A stretch of 56,139 bases of DNA from an uncultured Bacteroidota bacterium. Lineage in GTDB: Bacteria > Bacteroidota > Bacteroidia > Chitinophagales > LD1. The position numbers were made by a program, and so were the translations under genes. Below the pieces are notes generated by a model. It was not told the DNA's origin. It was given only the letters and a program-made list of their open reading frames with translations, and did not search any database. The DNA lies in assembly GCA_937894725.1 (NCBI GenBank), contig CALAYL010000097.1, positions 1 through 56,139 of the forward strand, in the 5' to 3' direction. The first letter of the stretch is position 1, and every line of letters starts with the position of its first letter. Below are positions 8,984 to 17,951 of this stretch, in pieces.

Positions 8984-10453
8984 TTATGGCCCAACTGCAC
9001 CCTTCACTTGGTTTGTACTATAGTTTCCATCTGGTAAGTTTGTCAATGAATTGCCATTTCTCTTTACTGCCATACCTGGAAATCCACCTGCTGGTCCATA
9101 GAAAGGAAGCAACCCTCCTGGAATAGGAATAGGAATACAAATCTGACCAATAATAGGAATTTGCACACAAGCCGTGATACTCAAATTTAAGAATCCACTT
9201 TGGCCATTTTGACCATAATTTCCGCCATTTCCGCCATTTGCATTAGGCGATATATTAATGGTAAGAATGCTAATTGTAATTGGGATGTTGGTTGTAGCTG
9301 ATGCACCAATACCAGGCACCGAATACACACCCGATGTAGCATTGCTTCCTGAACGGAAAATACCAATATTAATAGCACCTGTAGGCACAGCACCACCTTT
9401 GCCTAATTCAGATCCACCACCACCACCAAAACCAAAGCCCAAAGCGATAGATCCGATAAGTGGAATACTAGGCGTTTGAAGTAAAAGCCCTACAGAGCCA
9501 CCTCCACCGCCACCGCCATAAATTACTCCATTATTTTGAAGTATAGTACGCGTAGTAAGTTGCATTGCATCTCCCCCTTTACCTCCATTTGTACCACCTA
9601 CTGTGATTAATGAGCCATTGAACGTAAATCCACCACCATTTCCACCTCGACCAAGAACAGCTCCATTGTTTACTATGCCTACTTTCGATTGTGGATTAAG
9701 ATTTCCGGTTGTATATGCTGCTACTGATGGTGTATCTGCGCCTACTTCGACCATATTATTTATAGTCAATACCACACATTTCTTTGAGCCAGGAGGAAGT
9801 TGAGTTGCATTTTGAGCTTGCAAATTATAATTTCGAGTACTCACGGGTAGTGTTACTCTCACACAAGGTTCGATGTACACATTATAATTCAAAAAGCGAA
9901 CCTGATCTCCGCAAAATGCAAGCAATACAATATTCACCGGACCATCGCCAGCGAAAATATCTGCCTTGACTACTATTTTTAGAGTGCCCGCACTATCTAT
10001 CAATGAGTTTCCATCTAGAAATACTTGCACACCTGGAGGTGGAATAGCTAAAAAAGAAACGTTGATTTTTTGATTGCTTTTGAGTTTTGTAACCGTGATT
10101 GTTGAAAAAACAGAATCTTCTACTACTCTATCTAAAGTATCGGTAGGGTCATCGATACCAAATCGAAAATCACAATCGTTACATGTTCTTTCGTATGCTC
10201 TAAGCCAGCACTCACCATTGTAATACTCTACAAAGCTATCGGAAGTATTGAATATCGTAAGACCATTTAATGGCGTATTAATCGCATCACGCTGCTGAGA
10301 GGTAAGCCTAGACAAACCAAGCCCTTTGCTATTAGACTCAAGCTGAAGTACAGCACTAGAGTCGGGTATTAAAATGTTAATACCCACTTGAGCATCTACA
10401 ACTATAAAAGTACTAAATAATAAAAAAGAGAGTAGTAAATTACGCATCATCAC
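8984..10453 (-). CDS. Secreted glycine-rich protein with phage tail-tip-like polyglycine region
   Basis: 489 residues. A signal peptide (about 1-21, ending VDAQ) is followed by the head segment common in Bacteroidota fibre proteins (SSAVLQLESNSKGLGLSRLT, then GLTIFNTSDSF and YYNGECW, about 31-84). Residues 95-200 look beta-rich. Residues 256-420 are glycine-rich: NNGAVLGRGGNGGG at 262-275, NNGVIYGGGGGGG at 307-319, FGGGGGSELGKGG at 342-354, GGNGGNYGQNGQSG at 407-420. The end (GGFPGMAVKRNGNS, 457-469) resembles the closing GGxAGYAVxGNS motif I know from phage tail glycine-rich domains. The opening has three consecutive ATGs. No T9SS sorting domain is seen. Function as an adhesin is inference. 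Confidence 0.7.
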   Translation of the reverse strand: MMMRNLLLSFLLFSTFIVVDAQVGINILIPDSSAVLQLESNSKGLGLSRLTSQQRDAINTPLNGLTIFNTSDSFVEYYNGECWLRAYERTCNDCDFRFGIDDPTDTLDRVVEDSVFSTITVTKLKSNQKINVSFLAIPPPGVQVFLDGNSLIDSAGTLKIVVKADIFAGDGPVNIVLLAFCGDQVRFLNYNVYIEPCVRVTLPVSTRNYNLQAQNATQLPPGSKKCVVLTINNMVEVGADTPSVAAYTTGNLNPQSKVGIVNNGAVLGRGGNGGGFTFNGSLITVGGTNGGKGGDAMQLTTRTILQNNGVIYGGGGGGGSVGLLLQTPSIPLIGSIALGFGFGGGGGSELGKGGAVPTGAINIGIFRSGSNATSGVYSVPGIGASATTNIPITISILTINISPNANGGNGGNYGQNGQSGFLNLSITACVQIPIIGQICIPIPIPGGLLPFYGPAGGFPGMAVKRNGNSLTNLPDGNYSTNQVKGAVGP

Positions 10454-10519
10454 ATTAAAAATTAGATTACCAAAATAAGCTTTTTTTTGCTTTATAGAAA
10501 AAAAATGAAAGAATACTTT

Positions 10520-11773
10520 CTAGTGTGAAAATGCAGCCACATCCTCTGGCTTGTGTTTATGCTTAAATAATATGGCAAATGCAATAGCTATCACCATTGC
10601 ATATCCTGCAAATGTTAGCCAGATATGATGCCAGTCTTTAGCTCCATCAATAACAAAAAATCGGTCAATAAGATAGCCACTAGCAGCACTACCAAAAACA
10701 GCTCCAAAACCATTGGACATCATCATAAATAAACCCTGTGCGCTAGCACGAATACTTGCATCTGTAGATGTTTCGACAAAAAGCGAACCCGAAATATTGA
10801 AAAAATCAAAGGCCATGCCATAGACTATACAGGATAAAATAATCATCCACAATCCGCCAGATGGATTGCCGTATGCAAAAAGACCAAAACGTAATACCCA
10901 CGCCAACATACTGATAAGCATGACTTGTTTGATACCAAATCGTCTCAAGAAAAATGGTATTGCCAAAATGAACAGTGTCTCTGATATTTGAGAAATAGAC
11001 ATGATAAGTGTAGAATATTTTACCACAAATGAATCTGCGTACTCGGGTTGGTTTGCAAAATCGGATAAAAATGTATCGCCATACATATTGGTAAGCTGCA
11101 ATGCTGCACCCAAAAACATAGAGAAAATAAAGAAAAGAGCCATTTTGTAACGACCAAAAAGTCGAAATGCACTCAATCCTAATGTGTCTGTCCAGCTAGC
11201 ATCTTCTTTTATCAAATTTTGAGGTGGACATGCAGGCAATGTAAAGGAGTAAATCCCTAACGCAATCGATGCCGCAGCTGAAATATAAAACATATTGCCC
11301 GATGCTTTATTGCCTGTAAGGTTAGTAATCCACATCGCTACTATAAACCCAACTGTGCCCCACACTCGGATAGGTGGAAAAACTTTAACTACATTGTACT
11401 GAAATGACTTTAATATACTGTAAGCCACAGAATTGGACAACGAAATAGTAGGCATATAGCAAATCATCGCCCCAAAAATAACCCAAAAGAAAGTGGTAGG
11501 ATTATCAACTTGAGGAATATAGGCAATAATAATCCCTCCCAATATGTGCAATATACCATATAGCTTTTCAGAATTTAGCCATTTGTCTGCAATAATGCCT
11601 GTGAGAGCTGGCATAAAAAGCGATGATAAACCTAAAGTAGAAAAGATAGCACCAAACTCTGCCCCTCCCCAATGTTTAGTCCCAAACCAATAATTACCTA
11701 CGGTGATGAGCCACGCTCCCCAAATAAAGAATTGAAGAAAGCTCATGATAATCAAGCGGTTTTTGATATTCAT
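10520..11773 (-). CDS. Nucleoside permease-like MFS transporter (NupG/XapB family)
   Basis: 417 residues, about 12 membrane helices. The start (LIIMSFLQFFIWGAWLITVG) and the second helix pair with GIIADKW are typical of the nucleoside:H+ symporter family of Bacteroidota. It would import nucleosides across the inner membrane, in keeping with the salvage kinases encoded elsewhere in the window. It is transcribed away from the thioredoxin-like gene at 12098, sharing a 324-base divergent upstream region. Substrate is not provable from sequence; a sugar MFS role is the alternative. Confidence 0.82.
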   Translation of the reverse strand: MNIKNRLIIMSFLQFFIWGAWLITVGNYWFGTKHWGGAEFGAIFSTLGLSSLFMPALTGIIADKWLNSEKLYGILHILGGIIIAYIPQVDNPTTFFWVIFGAMICYMPTISLSNSVAYSILKSFQYNVVKVFPPIRVWGTVGFIVAMWITNLTGNKASGNMFYISAAASIALGIYSFTLPACPPQNLIKEDASWTDTLGLSAFRLFGRYKMALFFIFSMFLGAALQLTNMYGDTFLSDFANQPEYADSFVVKYSTLIMSISQISETLFILAIPFFLRRFGIKQVMLISMLAWVLRFGLFAYGNPSGGLWMIILSCIVYGMAFDFFNISGSLFVETSTDASIRASAQGLFMMMSNGFGAVFGSAASGYLIDRFFVIDGAKDWHHIWLTFAGYAMVIAIAFAILFKHKHKPEDVAAFSH

Positions 11774-11867
11774 AGTTGTTTAATGGTTTTAATTTTTTGG
11801 TAATGCAATATAGTTTTTTTTAGCTATTAGCGACAAGTAGCCTTCAGCAAATTTATATGCAAGGCAT

Positions 11868-11888
11868 TGACGCTAAATTTTAGCGTCA
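11868..11888. repeat. Perfect palindrome TGACGCTAAA-T-TTTAGCGTCA
   Basis: Two 10-base arms separated by a single T. No T-tract follows on either strand, so it does not look like a terminator. Its place between divergent genes makes a dimeric regulator's operator the likeliest role; a cruciform or an RNA hairpin in a 5' UTR is also possible. It lies 95 bases from the permease start and 210 bases from the thioredoxin-like start. Confidence 0.55.
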
Positions 11889-11917
11889 TAAATCGTATAA
11901 GTTACTTGTTTGTTTCG

Positions 11918-11989
11918 ACTTGAGGTTTACAGCTTTTGACATTATACTTGTGACTTGATACTTTCAGCTTCCAACTTGATACTTCCAGC
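11918..11989. repeat. Three degenerate copies of a 16-base word (ACTTGATACTTTCAGC)
   Basis: Copies begin at 11918 (ACTTGAGGTTTACAGC), 11953 (ACTTGATACTTTCAGC) and 11974 (ACTTGATACTTCCAGC). The last two differ at one base and are 21 bases apart; the first is more degenerate and 35 bases upstream. Low-complexity words of this kind are frequent in Bacteroidota intergenic DNA. They could also be activator sites spaced by two helical turns. Confidence 0.45.
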
Positions 11990-12097
11990 ACTCTACTACA
12001 TCATTAACTAAATTTAGCATTGTAGAAATACAACTTTTTGCACGATTATTGCAACTATATAAAGGAAATGTATTTTTATATCAAAAAACAAAAATCA

Positions 12098-13570
12098 ATG
12101 CAACGTATTATCATTACTTGTTTGTTATTAGTATTCAGCATTGGAACCTATGCTGCCAAAGGAACAGAATTAAAAATCACAGTAAAAGACCTGCCAGGTT
12201 CATCGATGATTTTAGCTAATTATTATGGTGATAAGCAATACGTAAAAGACACTTTTCTTTTTGATAAATCAGGCGTATGTAATATCAAGCTGGATACTTT
12301 TTTGCCGAGTGGTGTTTATTTAGCTGTGTTTCCAGCTTTAGGCAATCGTTATTTTGAATTTATTTTGAGCGAACCGAAAATTGTTTTATCTACTGACACC
12401 GCAGATTTAGCAGGACATATGAAAGTTGAATTCTCAGCCGAAAACAAAGTTTTTTATGACGATATGATTTATCTAAGTGAAGTACGTAAAAAGATGGACA
12501 ACATCAATAGCAATCTTAAATCGGCCACAAATGATGCAGATAAAGCAGCTTACAAAGCAGAACTCGAAAAGATAAATAAAGAAGTACAAGTGAAACGCAA
12601 ATCAGTGGAAGATGCTAATCCTACTTTTTTATATTCAAAACTGCTTCGCTCTATGCGGGATATAGAGCTACCTAAAGATGGTCCTCGCGATGCAAAGGGC
12701 ATACTAATTGACTCTTCTTGGCAATGGCATTATTATAAAGACCACTATTGGGATAATGTAGATTTGACTGATGACAGATTATTGCGCACACCTGTATTTC
12801 ACAATAAACTCAGCTATTTCTATACAAAAACCTTGATGCAAATACCCGACAGTTTGATTAAAGACGGGGATGCCTATCTGGCAAAAATGAAAACATCATC
12901 TGAGCTATTCAAGTATAGCATTGTCTATATGCTCAATGAAATGGCAAAATCAAAATTGATGGGATTTGATGCCGTATATACCCACATTGTAAATAACTAT
13001 TACGCCAAAGGATACGCTACTTGGGTGGACTCTACTCAACTCTATAAAATACTAGAAAGAGGGCGAATACTTGAGCCGCTACTTATAGGCAAAAAAGCGC
13101 GCGATATATCGTTGCTAGATACTACACTTAAAGCATACAAACGATTGTATGATGTAAAAAGCAGATACACTATCCTTGCTTTTTGGGATCCAGACTGTGG
13201 TCACTGTAAAAAAGAAATACCAAAACTTGCCGAAATCTACCACAAAATGAAAGCTGAGAATATAGATATCGAAGTGTTTTCACCAGGTATTTTTGATATA
13301 GCAGAAATGGATAAATGGACGTCATTTTTGAAGGAGCATAAGCTAGATTGGATAAACGTGGCAGATCCCTACCACCAAAGCAATTATCGCTTTGAATGGG
13401 ATATACAAAGCACTCCACAGCTCTATATCTTAGACAAAGACAAGAAAATAATGGCCAAGCGTATAGGTGTAGAAAATATAGAGGACTTTATCAAACATGA
13501 TATAGATCCTACCTTTGTGCCTAAAAACAGAGTGCTAACGGAAGAAAGAAAGGAAAACGAGGAGCATTAA
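12098..13570 (+). CDS. Periplasmic thioredoxin-like (TlpA/AhpC-type) protein with long N-terminal domain
   Basis: 490 residues from the ATG at 12098, chosen because a clean signal peptide follows (MQRIIITCLLLVFSIGTYAA); the frame could extend 60 bases upstream but without a signal. Residues 25-130 resemble the DUF4369-like beta domain found before redoxin domains in Bacteroidota, 140-180 are helical and charged, and the C-terminal 345-470 is a thioredoxin fold with active site C367-G-H-C370 (FWDPDCGHCKKEIP). It probably reduces or oxidises disulfides in the periplasm. The DUF4369 label is by resemblance only. It is convergent with the small lipoprotein gene downstream. Confidence 0.8.
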   Translation: MQRIIITCLLLVFSIGTYAAKGTELKITVKDLPGSSMILANYYGDKQYVKDTFLFDKSGVCNIKLDTFLPSGVYLAVFPALGNRYFEFILSEPKIVLSTDTADLAGHMKVEFSAENKVFYDDMIYLSEVRKKMDNINSNLKSATNDADKAAYKAELEKINKEVQVKRKSVEDANPTFLYSKLLRSMRDIELPKDGPRDAKGILIDSSWQWHYYKDHYWDNVDLTDDRLLRTPVFHNKLSYFYTKTLMQIPDSLIKDGDAYLAKMKTSSELFKYSIVYMLNEMAKSKLMGFDAVYTHIVNNYYAKGYATWVDSTQLYKILERGRILEPLLIGKKARDISLLDTTLKAYKRLYDVKSRYTILAFWDPDCGHCKKEIPKLAEIYHKMKAENIDIEVFSPGIFDIAEMDKWTSFLKEHKLDWINVADPYHQSNYRFEWDIQSTPQLYILDKDKKIMAKRIGVENIEDFIKHDIDPTFVPKNRVLTEERKENEEH

Positions 13571-13592
13571 ACAATTTGCTACTTCGATATAG

Positions 13593-14016
13593 CTATAAAC
13601 TTGCTTTATGAAGTGCTTTAAAATCTTGTCTCACGCCATTTACCAATATCGCACTCTCTATATTGCCACAACTAAATGGTCTTTTTTTTGATTCTATAAA
13701 AACAACCGAAAGCACACTCCCGTTTAGCGTGTCTTTAAACAAAAAACGAGAACTACTTTTTAAATCTCGAAGATTAAATGCGTATTCATATCCATTTTTG
13801 AAGTAAAAATTAGCTCTTTCGATGTTTGTTGTGTCATTAAACCTTGTATTTTGATAAACGATGTCTCTAATTACTATTGTAGCCTGAATAGACAAGCTAT
13901 CTGTTTTAGTTAATGTAACTTCAATAAGATTTTCTTCTAATTTACAACAAGAAGATAATAGCAAAATATTAAAAAAAAATTAAGGCTATGCTAAACGCTG
14001 TCAAAATTTTCTTCAT
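13593..14016 (-). pseudogene. Small lipoprotein gene interrupted by a -/+1 shift in a T9 run
   Basis: The upstream part begins ATG at 14016 (MKKILTAFSIALIFF) and hits TAA right after a run of nine T on the coding strand (13971-13979). Removing one T joins it in frame to the downstream 123 residues, giving a 140-residue protein whose signal peptide reads on as NILLLSSCCKLEE with lipobox cysteine at C23. The downstream frame by itself starts only at TTG (13964), inside the hydrophobic core. So the gene is either shifted in this genome, mis-sequenced, or expressed through slippage on the homopolymer. The mature part (ATIVIRDIVYQN, beta-rich) matches no family I know. It starts 29 bases after the ornithine aminotransferase gene and is likely cotranscribed with it. 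Confidence 0.7.
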
Positions 14017-14045
14017 AGATTTATTCGATAATATCTTTCTATAAA

Positions 14046-15275
14046 TTAGATAAACTCCTCTATCGTTTCCTTGATGATTTTTACGCACTCATCTAACTCC
14101 GCTTTAGTAATAACCAAAGGTGGTGCGAGTCTGATAATATAATGGTGTGTAGGCTTAGCTAAAAGTCCTTTTTCAGCAAATCGCATACACATATTCCAAC
14201 CCATATTTTCATCTTCAGTATTGAGCACAATGGCGTTGAGCAATCCTTTTCCTCTCACTTGTTTCACTAGTGGACTATTTATTTTTTCGAGTTCTTGTCT
14301 GAAATATTTACCTAAATATTGTGCGTTTTGTACCAGATTTTCATCTTTGATTACTTGCAATGCCGACATAGCTACTTTACATGCTAGTGGATTGCCACCA
14401 TAGGTAGATCCATGCTCGCCAGGCTTGATTGTCAGCATCACTTCATTGTCTGCCAATACAGCCGACACTGGCAACACGCCACCTGAAAGCGCTTTGCCTA
14501 ATATCACTATATCTGGTCGTACACCTTCATGGTCGCAGCAGAGCATTTTACCTGTACGTGCTAGACCTGTTTGCACCTCATCTGCTATAAATAGCACATT
14601 TGCTTCTTTGCAAAGTGTAGCGCACTTAGATAAATAACCCTCGTCTGGTACAAATACACCCGCTTCGCCTTGGATTGGTTCTACGATAAAAGCCGCTACA
14701 TTTGGGTTGTCAAGAGCTTTGGCCAAAGCCAAGGGGTCGTTGTATGGAATACGAATTATACCGCCCAAGTGTGGACCAAAACCTTCATAACTACTAGGGT
14801 CATTAGAGGCAGAAATAGCGGCTATAGTCCGTCCATGAAAATTGCCCTCAACGAAAATAATGATAGCTTGATTGTCTGGAACTCCCTTGACACTATATGC
14901 CCATTTTCTAGCTAGCTTGAGCGCAGTTTCTACCGCTTCTACTCCAGTATTCATCGGCAATACTTTGTCGTATCCAAAATATGCGGTGATATACTTTTCA
15001 AATTCCCCTAATACAGAATTATAAAACGCTCGCGAAGTTAACGTCAATTTTTCCGCTTGCTTTTTAAGTGTTTCGATGATTAGTGGGTGGCAATGTCCTT
15101 GATTTACAGCTGAATAAGCCGAAAGAAAATCGTAATACACTTTGCCTTCTATATCCCATAAATGCACTCCTCTTCCTCTCTCGAGTACTACGGGCAGCGG
15201 GTGATAATTGTGAGCACCATGCTGGTCTTCAAGTTCCATCAGTTGCTCAGCGCGCGATAAGGTAGTTGCTATCAT
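14046..15275 (-). CDS. rocD: Ornithine--oxo-acid aminotransferase
   Basis: 409 residues, full length for this class-III PLP aminotransferase. It converts ornithine and 2-oxoglutarate to glutamate-5-semialdehyde and glutamate. The PLP lysine is K261 (ILGKALSGG), with D232 in ADEVQTG; the N-terminal HNYHPLPVVLERGRG and FLSAYSAVNQGH motifs are specific for ornithine rather than acetylornithine or GABA enzymes. It stands as the first gene of a probable two-gene unit with the broken lipoprotein gene. Confidence 0.95.
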   Translation of the reverse strand: MIATTLSRAEQLMELEDQHGAHNYHPLPVVLERGRGVHLWDIEGKVYYDFLSAYSAVNQGHCHPLIIETLKKQAEKLTLTSRAFYNSVLGEFEKYITAYFGYDKVLPMNTGVEAVETALKLARKWAYSVKGVPDNQAIIIFVEGNFHGRTIAAISASNDPSSYEGFGPHLGGIIRIPYNDPLALAKALDNPNVAAFIVEPIQGEAGVFVPDEGYLSKCATLCKEANVLFIADEVQTGLARTGKMLCCDHEGVRPDIVILGKALSGGVLPVSAVLADNEVMLTIKPGEHGSTYGGNPLACKVAMSALQVIKDENLVQNAQYLGKYFRQELEKINSPLVKQVRGKGLLNAIVLNTEDENMGWNMCMRFAEKGLLAKPTHHYIIRLAPPLVITKAELDECVKIIKETIEEFI

Positions 15276-15409
15276 ACTTTACTTTTAAATAGTTTGTAAA
15301 TCAAATGATTTTTTGTGTAAAAAAGAGAGGTAAAGTATATTCTATAAGTAGGGCGATTTTAATATAGATGCTAGCCATGACAAAAACGTTGCATCTGGCC
15401 ATGCAAAAA

Positions 15410-16114
15410 TCATTTTTTTAACTTTTTAATTTGTTCGTAGGCTTCTTTGATAATTGTTATCTTGACTTCGAGATTTTTCTTTTCTGAAGCTGAAGCTTGT
15501 GGATGTTTATCAGGATGATATTTGAGCATCATTTTTCGGTAGGCTGTTCGGATAGTGTCGATAGGGTCAGATTCTTTTACACCAAGTAAATCGAACACCG
15601 TTTGCTCTACTGGATTTCGCGCATTTTCTATTTCCAAAAAAGTTTTTGCATTTACATTCATCCAACCGCCCATAATAAAAATGGCATTACGTTCTTTCTC
15701 CGAAAGTGGCTTATCTGCTTCTGCCACATCAAAAAGATACCACATGATTTGATGAATCATAGGTGTAGGACAAGCGGCAAAAATATCTTGGCAGGCTTTT
15801 TGGGTATCGTAGTCTTTTTGTAAAAAATGATTGAGGATATTCATTTTCTCTTCGATGTTGGATGATTTTAGTTGTTCTGTTAGAAAACTGCGCACAAAAT
15901 TCAACTCCGAAAATGTAACCCCTTTTTCTGTTTTGATAAGGTGTGCCGTGAGCAATAATAAGTTTACTTCAAAATCTGTAGCACCGCTCGTGAGTTTTTT
16001 CTCTTCACCAGAATTAAAAAGCATTTTACCTGCTCCAAAACCCACGATTGCGCCTAATGGTGAGCCCGACATTGCCCAACCCAATCCTGCCCCCAGCCAT
16101 TTATGATAACTCAT
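15410..16114 (-). CDS. DjlA-like J-domain co-chaperone with TerB-like domain
   Basis: 234 residues. A glycine-rich hydrophobic N-terminus (LGAGLGWAMSGSPLGAIVGFGAGKM, about 7-31, given here as position) could be a membrane-associated segment. Residues 45-165 are a helical TerB-like domain, and residues 173-234 are a J domain with the HPD tripeptide at 200-202 that stimulates DnaK. The layout matches DjlA. Its first 14 bases overlap the end of lgt, so it is coupled to lipoprotein maturation only in expression. Confidence 0.85.
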   Translation of the reverse strand: MSYHKWLGAGLGWAMSGSPLGAIVGFGAGKMLFNSGEEKKLTSGATDFEVNLLLLTAHLIKTEKGVTFSELNFVRSFLTEQLKSSNIEEKMNILNHFLQKDYDTQKACQDIFAACPTPMIHQIMWYLFDVAEADKPLSEKERNAIFIMGGWMNVNAKTFLEIENARNPVEQTVFDLLGVKESDPIDTIRTAYRKMMLKYHPDKHPQASASEKKNLEVKITIIKEAYEQIKKLKK

Positions 16115-16904
16115 TGAATTTCTTTTTTTGGAAAGAATATAAAGCGAGTGCTAAGCCCAAAACAATGAAAGGCACTGATAGCAGCTGTGTTTTACTAATG
16201 AAACCCAAGTACAAAGAACCTTCTGCTACTTTGAAAAATTCTAAACAAATACGGACTAGAAAAGTACTCGTAAAAAAATAGGCTACATAAAACCCATTGA
16301 GGGAGTCTCTAAATCTGTTGTAGAGTTTTACACCTAACCCAAATAAGACTATATAAGCAATAGCCTCATAGAGTACTACTGGGTGGCGGGGCACATTATC
16401 TACTCGCTCAAAAACAAAAGCCCAAGGCACATCTGTAGCTTTGCCGTAGAGTTCACTATTAAAAAGATTGCCAAGTCTAATGAAAGCAGCAGGAACAAAG
16501 ACTACAAGCGAAGCCCTATCTGCTAACCAAATGAGCTTATAGACTGGATACTGTTTGAGAAATAAAAACAAACCTACTCCTCCTCCTATCACTCCACCAT
16601 GACTCGCAAGTCCCCCATTCCAGATTTTGATTATTTCGAATGGGTGTTGGGAAAAATAACTCCATTGATAAAAAAACACCTGACCCAAGCGCGCACCAAT
16701 GATAGCGCCAATGAAAATGTATTGAATGATTAACACCAAATGATCTTCGGGCAAATTTTCCTTTCGAAGCATCCATTTTCCTACGTAAAAACAGCTGATG
16801 ATAGAAATCGACCACATCAAACCGTACCACTGTACCGTAAAAAAATCAAACGGAAGTGGAATATTGGGGTCGATGTTCCAATGAATAAAATGGAGTAAAC
16901 TCAT
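16101..16904 (-). CDS. lgt: Prolipoprotein diacylglyceryl transferase
   Basis: 267 residues with about seven membrane helices. It attaches diacylglycerol to the lipobox cysteine of prolipoproteins in the inner membrane. Family motifs are visible: ASHGGVIGGGVG near 117-128, the Lgt signature RLGNLFNSELYG near 142-153, and RHPVVLYEA. Several lipoproteins in the window (M16 peptidase, EGF-like protein) are substrates of such an enzyme. Starts with ATG at 16904; the next gene upstream is 63 bases away. Confidence 0.95.
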   Translation of the reverse strand: MSLLHFIHWNIDPNIPLPFDFFTVQWYGLMWSISIISCFYVGKWMLRKENLPEDHLVLIIQYIFIGAIIGARLGQVFFYQWSYFSQHPFEIIKIWNGGLASHGGVIGGGVGLFLFLKQYPVYKLIWLADRASLVVFVPAAFIRLGNLFNSELYGKATDVPWAFVFERVDNVPRHPVVLYEAIAYIVLFGLGVKLYNRFRDSLNGFYVAYFFTSTFLVRICLEFFKVAEGSLYLGFISKTQLLSVPFIVLGLALALYSFQKKKFNELS

Positions 16905-16967
16905 GCAAAGGCAAAACTAGCAAGTTTCTACAAATCTAAAGGCTTATGATTGCCCATAAAATTTGTT

Positions 16968-17843
16968 TTATTGTCTAAAGTAATATACTCTATATAATTC
17001 ATCATTGTGATACATTTTGACACAATATCTTTTGCCTTGTAGTGGCAATGGAAAAGGATTGTAGCGGATGCTGTGATGACCAGGCATGACTGATTGAGCC
17101 TCAACAATATTCGCTAACAAGTTGTCATTTTGATCGTAATAGCCTACTTTTAGTTGAATAGCTGTATCGTTTTTAAACGCAATATTTCGATCTATTTTTT
17201 TACCTAGATAAAGGTTTTCGACCCGCTGCTCACCCAGTTTATCTTTCGTCTTTGCTTCCTGTTTCACTTTTTGTAAATCTACTTTCATGGCATTAGCTAC
17301 AAAAGATTGTAGTTCATTTTCCATCGTTGTGTTTTGAGAATTAATATCCAAAATGGAGGTACCATCTGTAAAAGACCATACTGCGTCTTGTGCGGCATAG
17401 TTTTGATAGTTTTTTTGTGCTATCAATTTCGCTAAAGCCAACAAATCTCCAGTAGCTCTTTCGCTCAATTTGTATTTCAGTTTGCTATTTGGACCGCTGT
17501 GACTATTTTGTGTACACATCGCATACAATGGGACTTCTTTTCGCTCATTTGGCTTCAACTTCAATTTTATTTTTTGTGTTATCAACATACGCTGATAGCC
17601 TTGCTCTACAGGTACTAAGAAGTAACCCTCGTCTAGTTCCAAATCAATAGTTGATGTAGTTTTGTTTTGAATATCGACCTGCATAGAGGGCGCTCGTTCA
17701 TACTCTTTTATCAATGGAATATTTCGAGTTTGAACACCGCTCCAATTTGTGGAAATTAAATTATTAGCCAGGGCTTCTTTCACATTTAAGCTAAAGCCCA
17801 TTTCTGCTAAAAATAGCAGCACGATAAGTGAGTATGTTTTCAT
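16968..17843 (-). CDS. Secreted protein of unknown function (Bacteroidota type)
   Basis: 291 residues. A signal peptide of roughly 18-26 residues is followed by a beta-sandwich-like stretch (about 50-105: IDLELDEGYFLVP), a cysteine segment (LYAMCTQNSHSGPN), a helical part with AAQDAVWSFTDG near 155, and a C-terminal beta domain (about 205-290). The order resembles secreted proteins with a cysteine followed by a conserved AQxAVW segment, which I cannot name with certainty. It is isolated from queA by a strong terminator. No T9SS tail is seen. Confidence 0.6.
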   Translation of the reverse strand: MKTYSLIVLLFLAEMGFSLNVKEALANNLISTNWSGVQTRNIPLIKEYERAPSMQVDIQNKTTSTIDLELDEGYFLVPVEQGYQRMLITQKIKLKLKPNERKEVPLYAMCTQNSHSGPNSKLKYKLSERATGDLLALAKLIAQKNYQNYAAQDAVWSFTDGTSILDINSQNTTMENELQSFVANAMKVDLQKVKQEAKTKDKLGEQRVENLYLGKKIDRNIAFKNDTAIQLKVGYYDQNDNLLANIVEAQSVMPGHHSIRYNPFPLPLQGKRYCVKMYHNDELYRVYYFRQ

Positions 17844-17900
17844 AATTGCTGTTTTTTAGAAAACGATTTTGGCGCTCACTTTAGTATGTATAAAAACAAA

Positions 17901-17929
17901 ATCCCTCTTTTCCAATGGAAAAGAGGGAT
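17901..17929 (-). terminator. Rho-independent terminator downstream of queA
   Basis: Arms ATCCCTCTTTTCC and GGAAAAGAGGGAT pair perfectly around a 3-base loop. On the minus strand the hairpin is followed by TTTTGTTTTT, so it ends the queA transcript before the secreted-protein gene starting at 17843. On the plus strand a run of A precedes ATG-like sequence, so the plus direction is less convincing. Confidence 0.88.
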
Positions 17930-17951
17930 AAAAAAATGTATTGTAAAGAGA

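Larger units (their letters stand above)
11774..12097. promoter_or_regulatory. Divergent intergenic region between permease and thioredoxin-like genes
   Basis: 324 bases without a supported gene. It contains a perfect 21-base dyad (11868-11888) and three degenerate copies of a 16-base word (11918-11989). The two flanking genes start at 11773 (minus) and 12098 (plus), so this segment should carry both promoters. I could not identify a convincing promoter pair on either strand. Confidence 0.5.

Noticed and set aside
11918..11989. Repeats that could be read as the start of a CRISPR array
   Set aside because: Only three degenerate 16-base copies, spacing of 35 and 21 bases, and no cas genes in the window.
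12038..12097. 20-residue extension of the thioredoxin-like protein
   Set aside because: The signal peptide begins at ATG 12098; the upstream residues are aromatic, charged and would hide the signal.
17901..17929. Inverted repeat as a possible transposon end or attachment site
   Set aside because: It is a compact hairpin followed by a T-tract after queA, with no transposase or direct repeats nearby.
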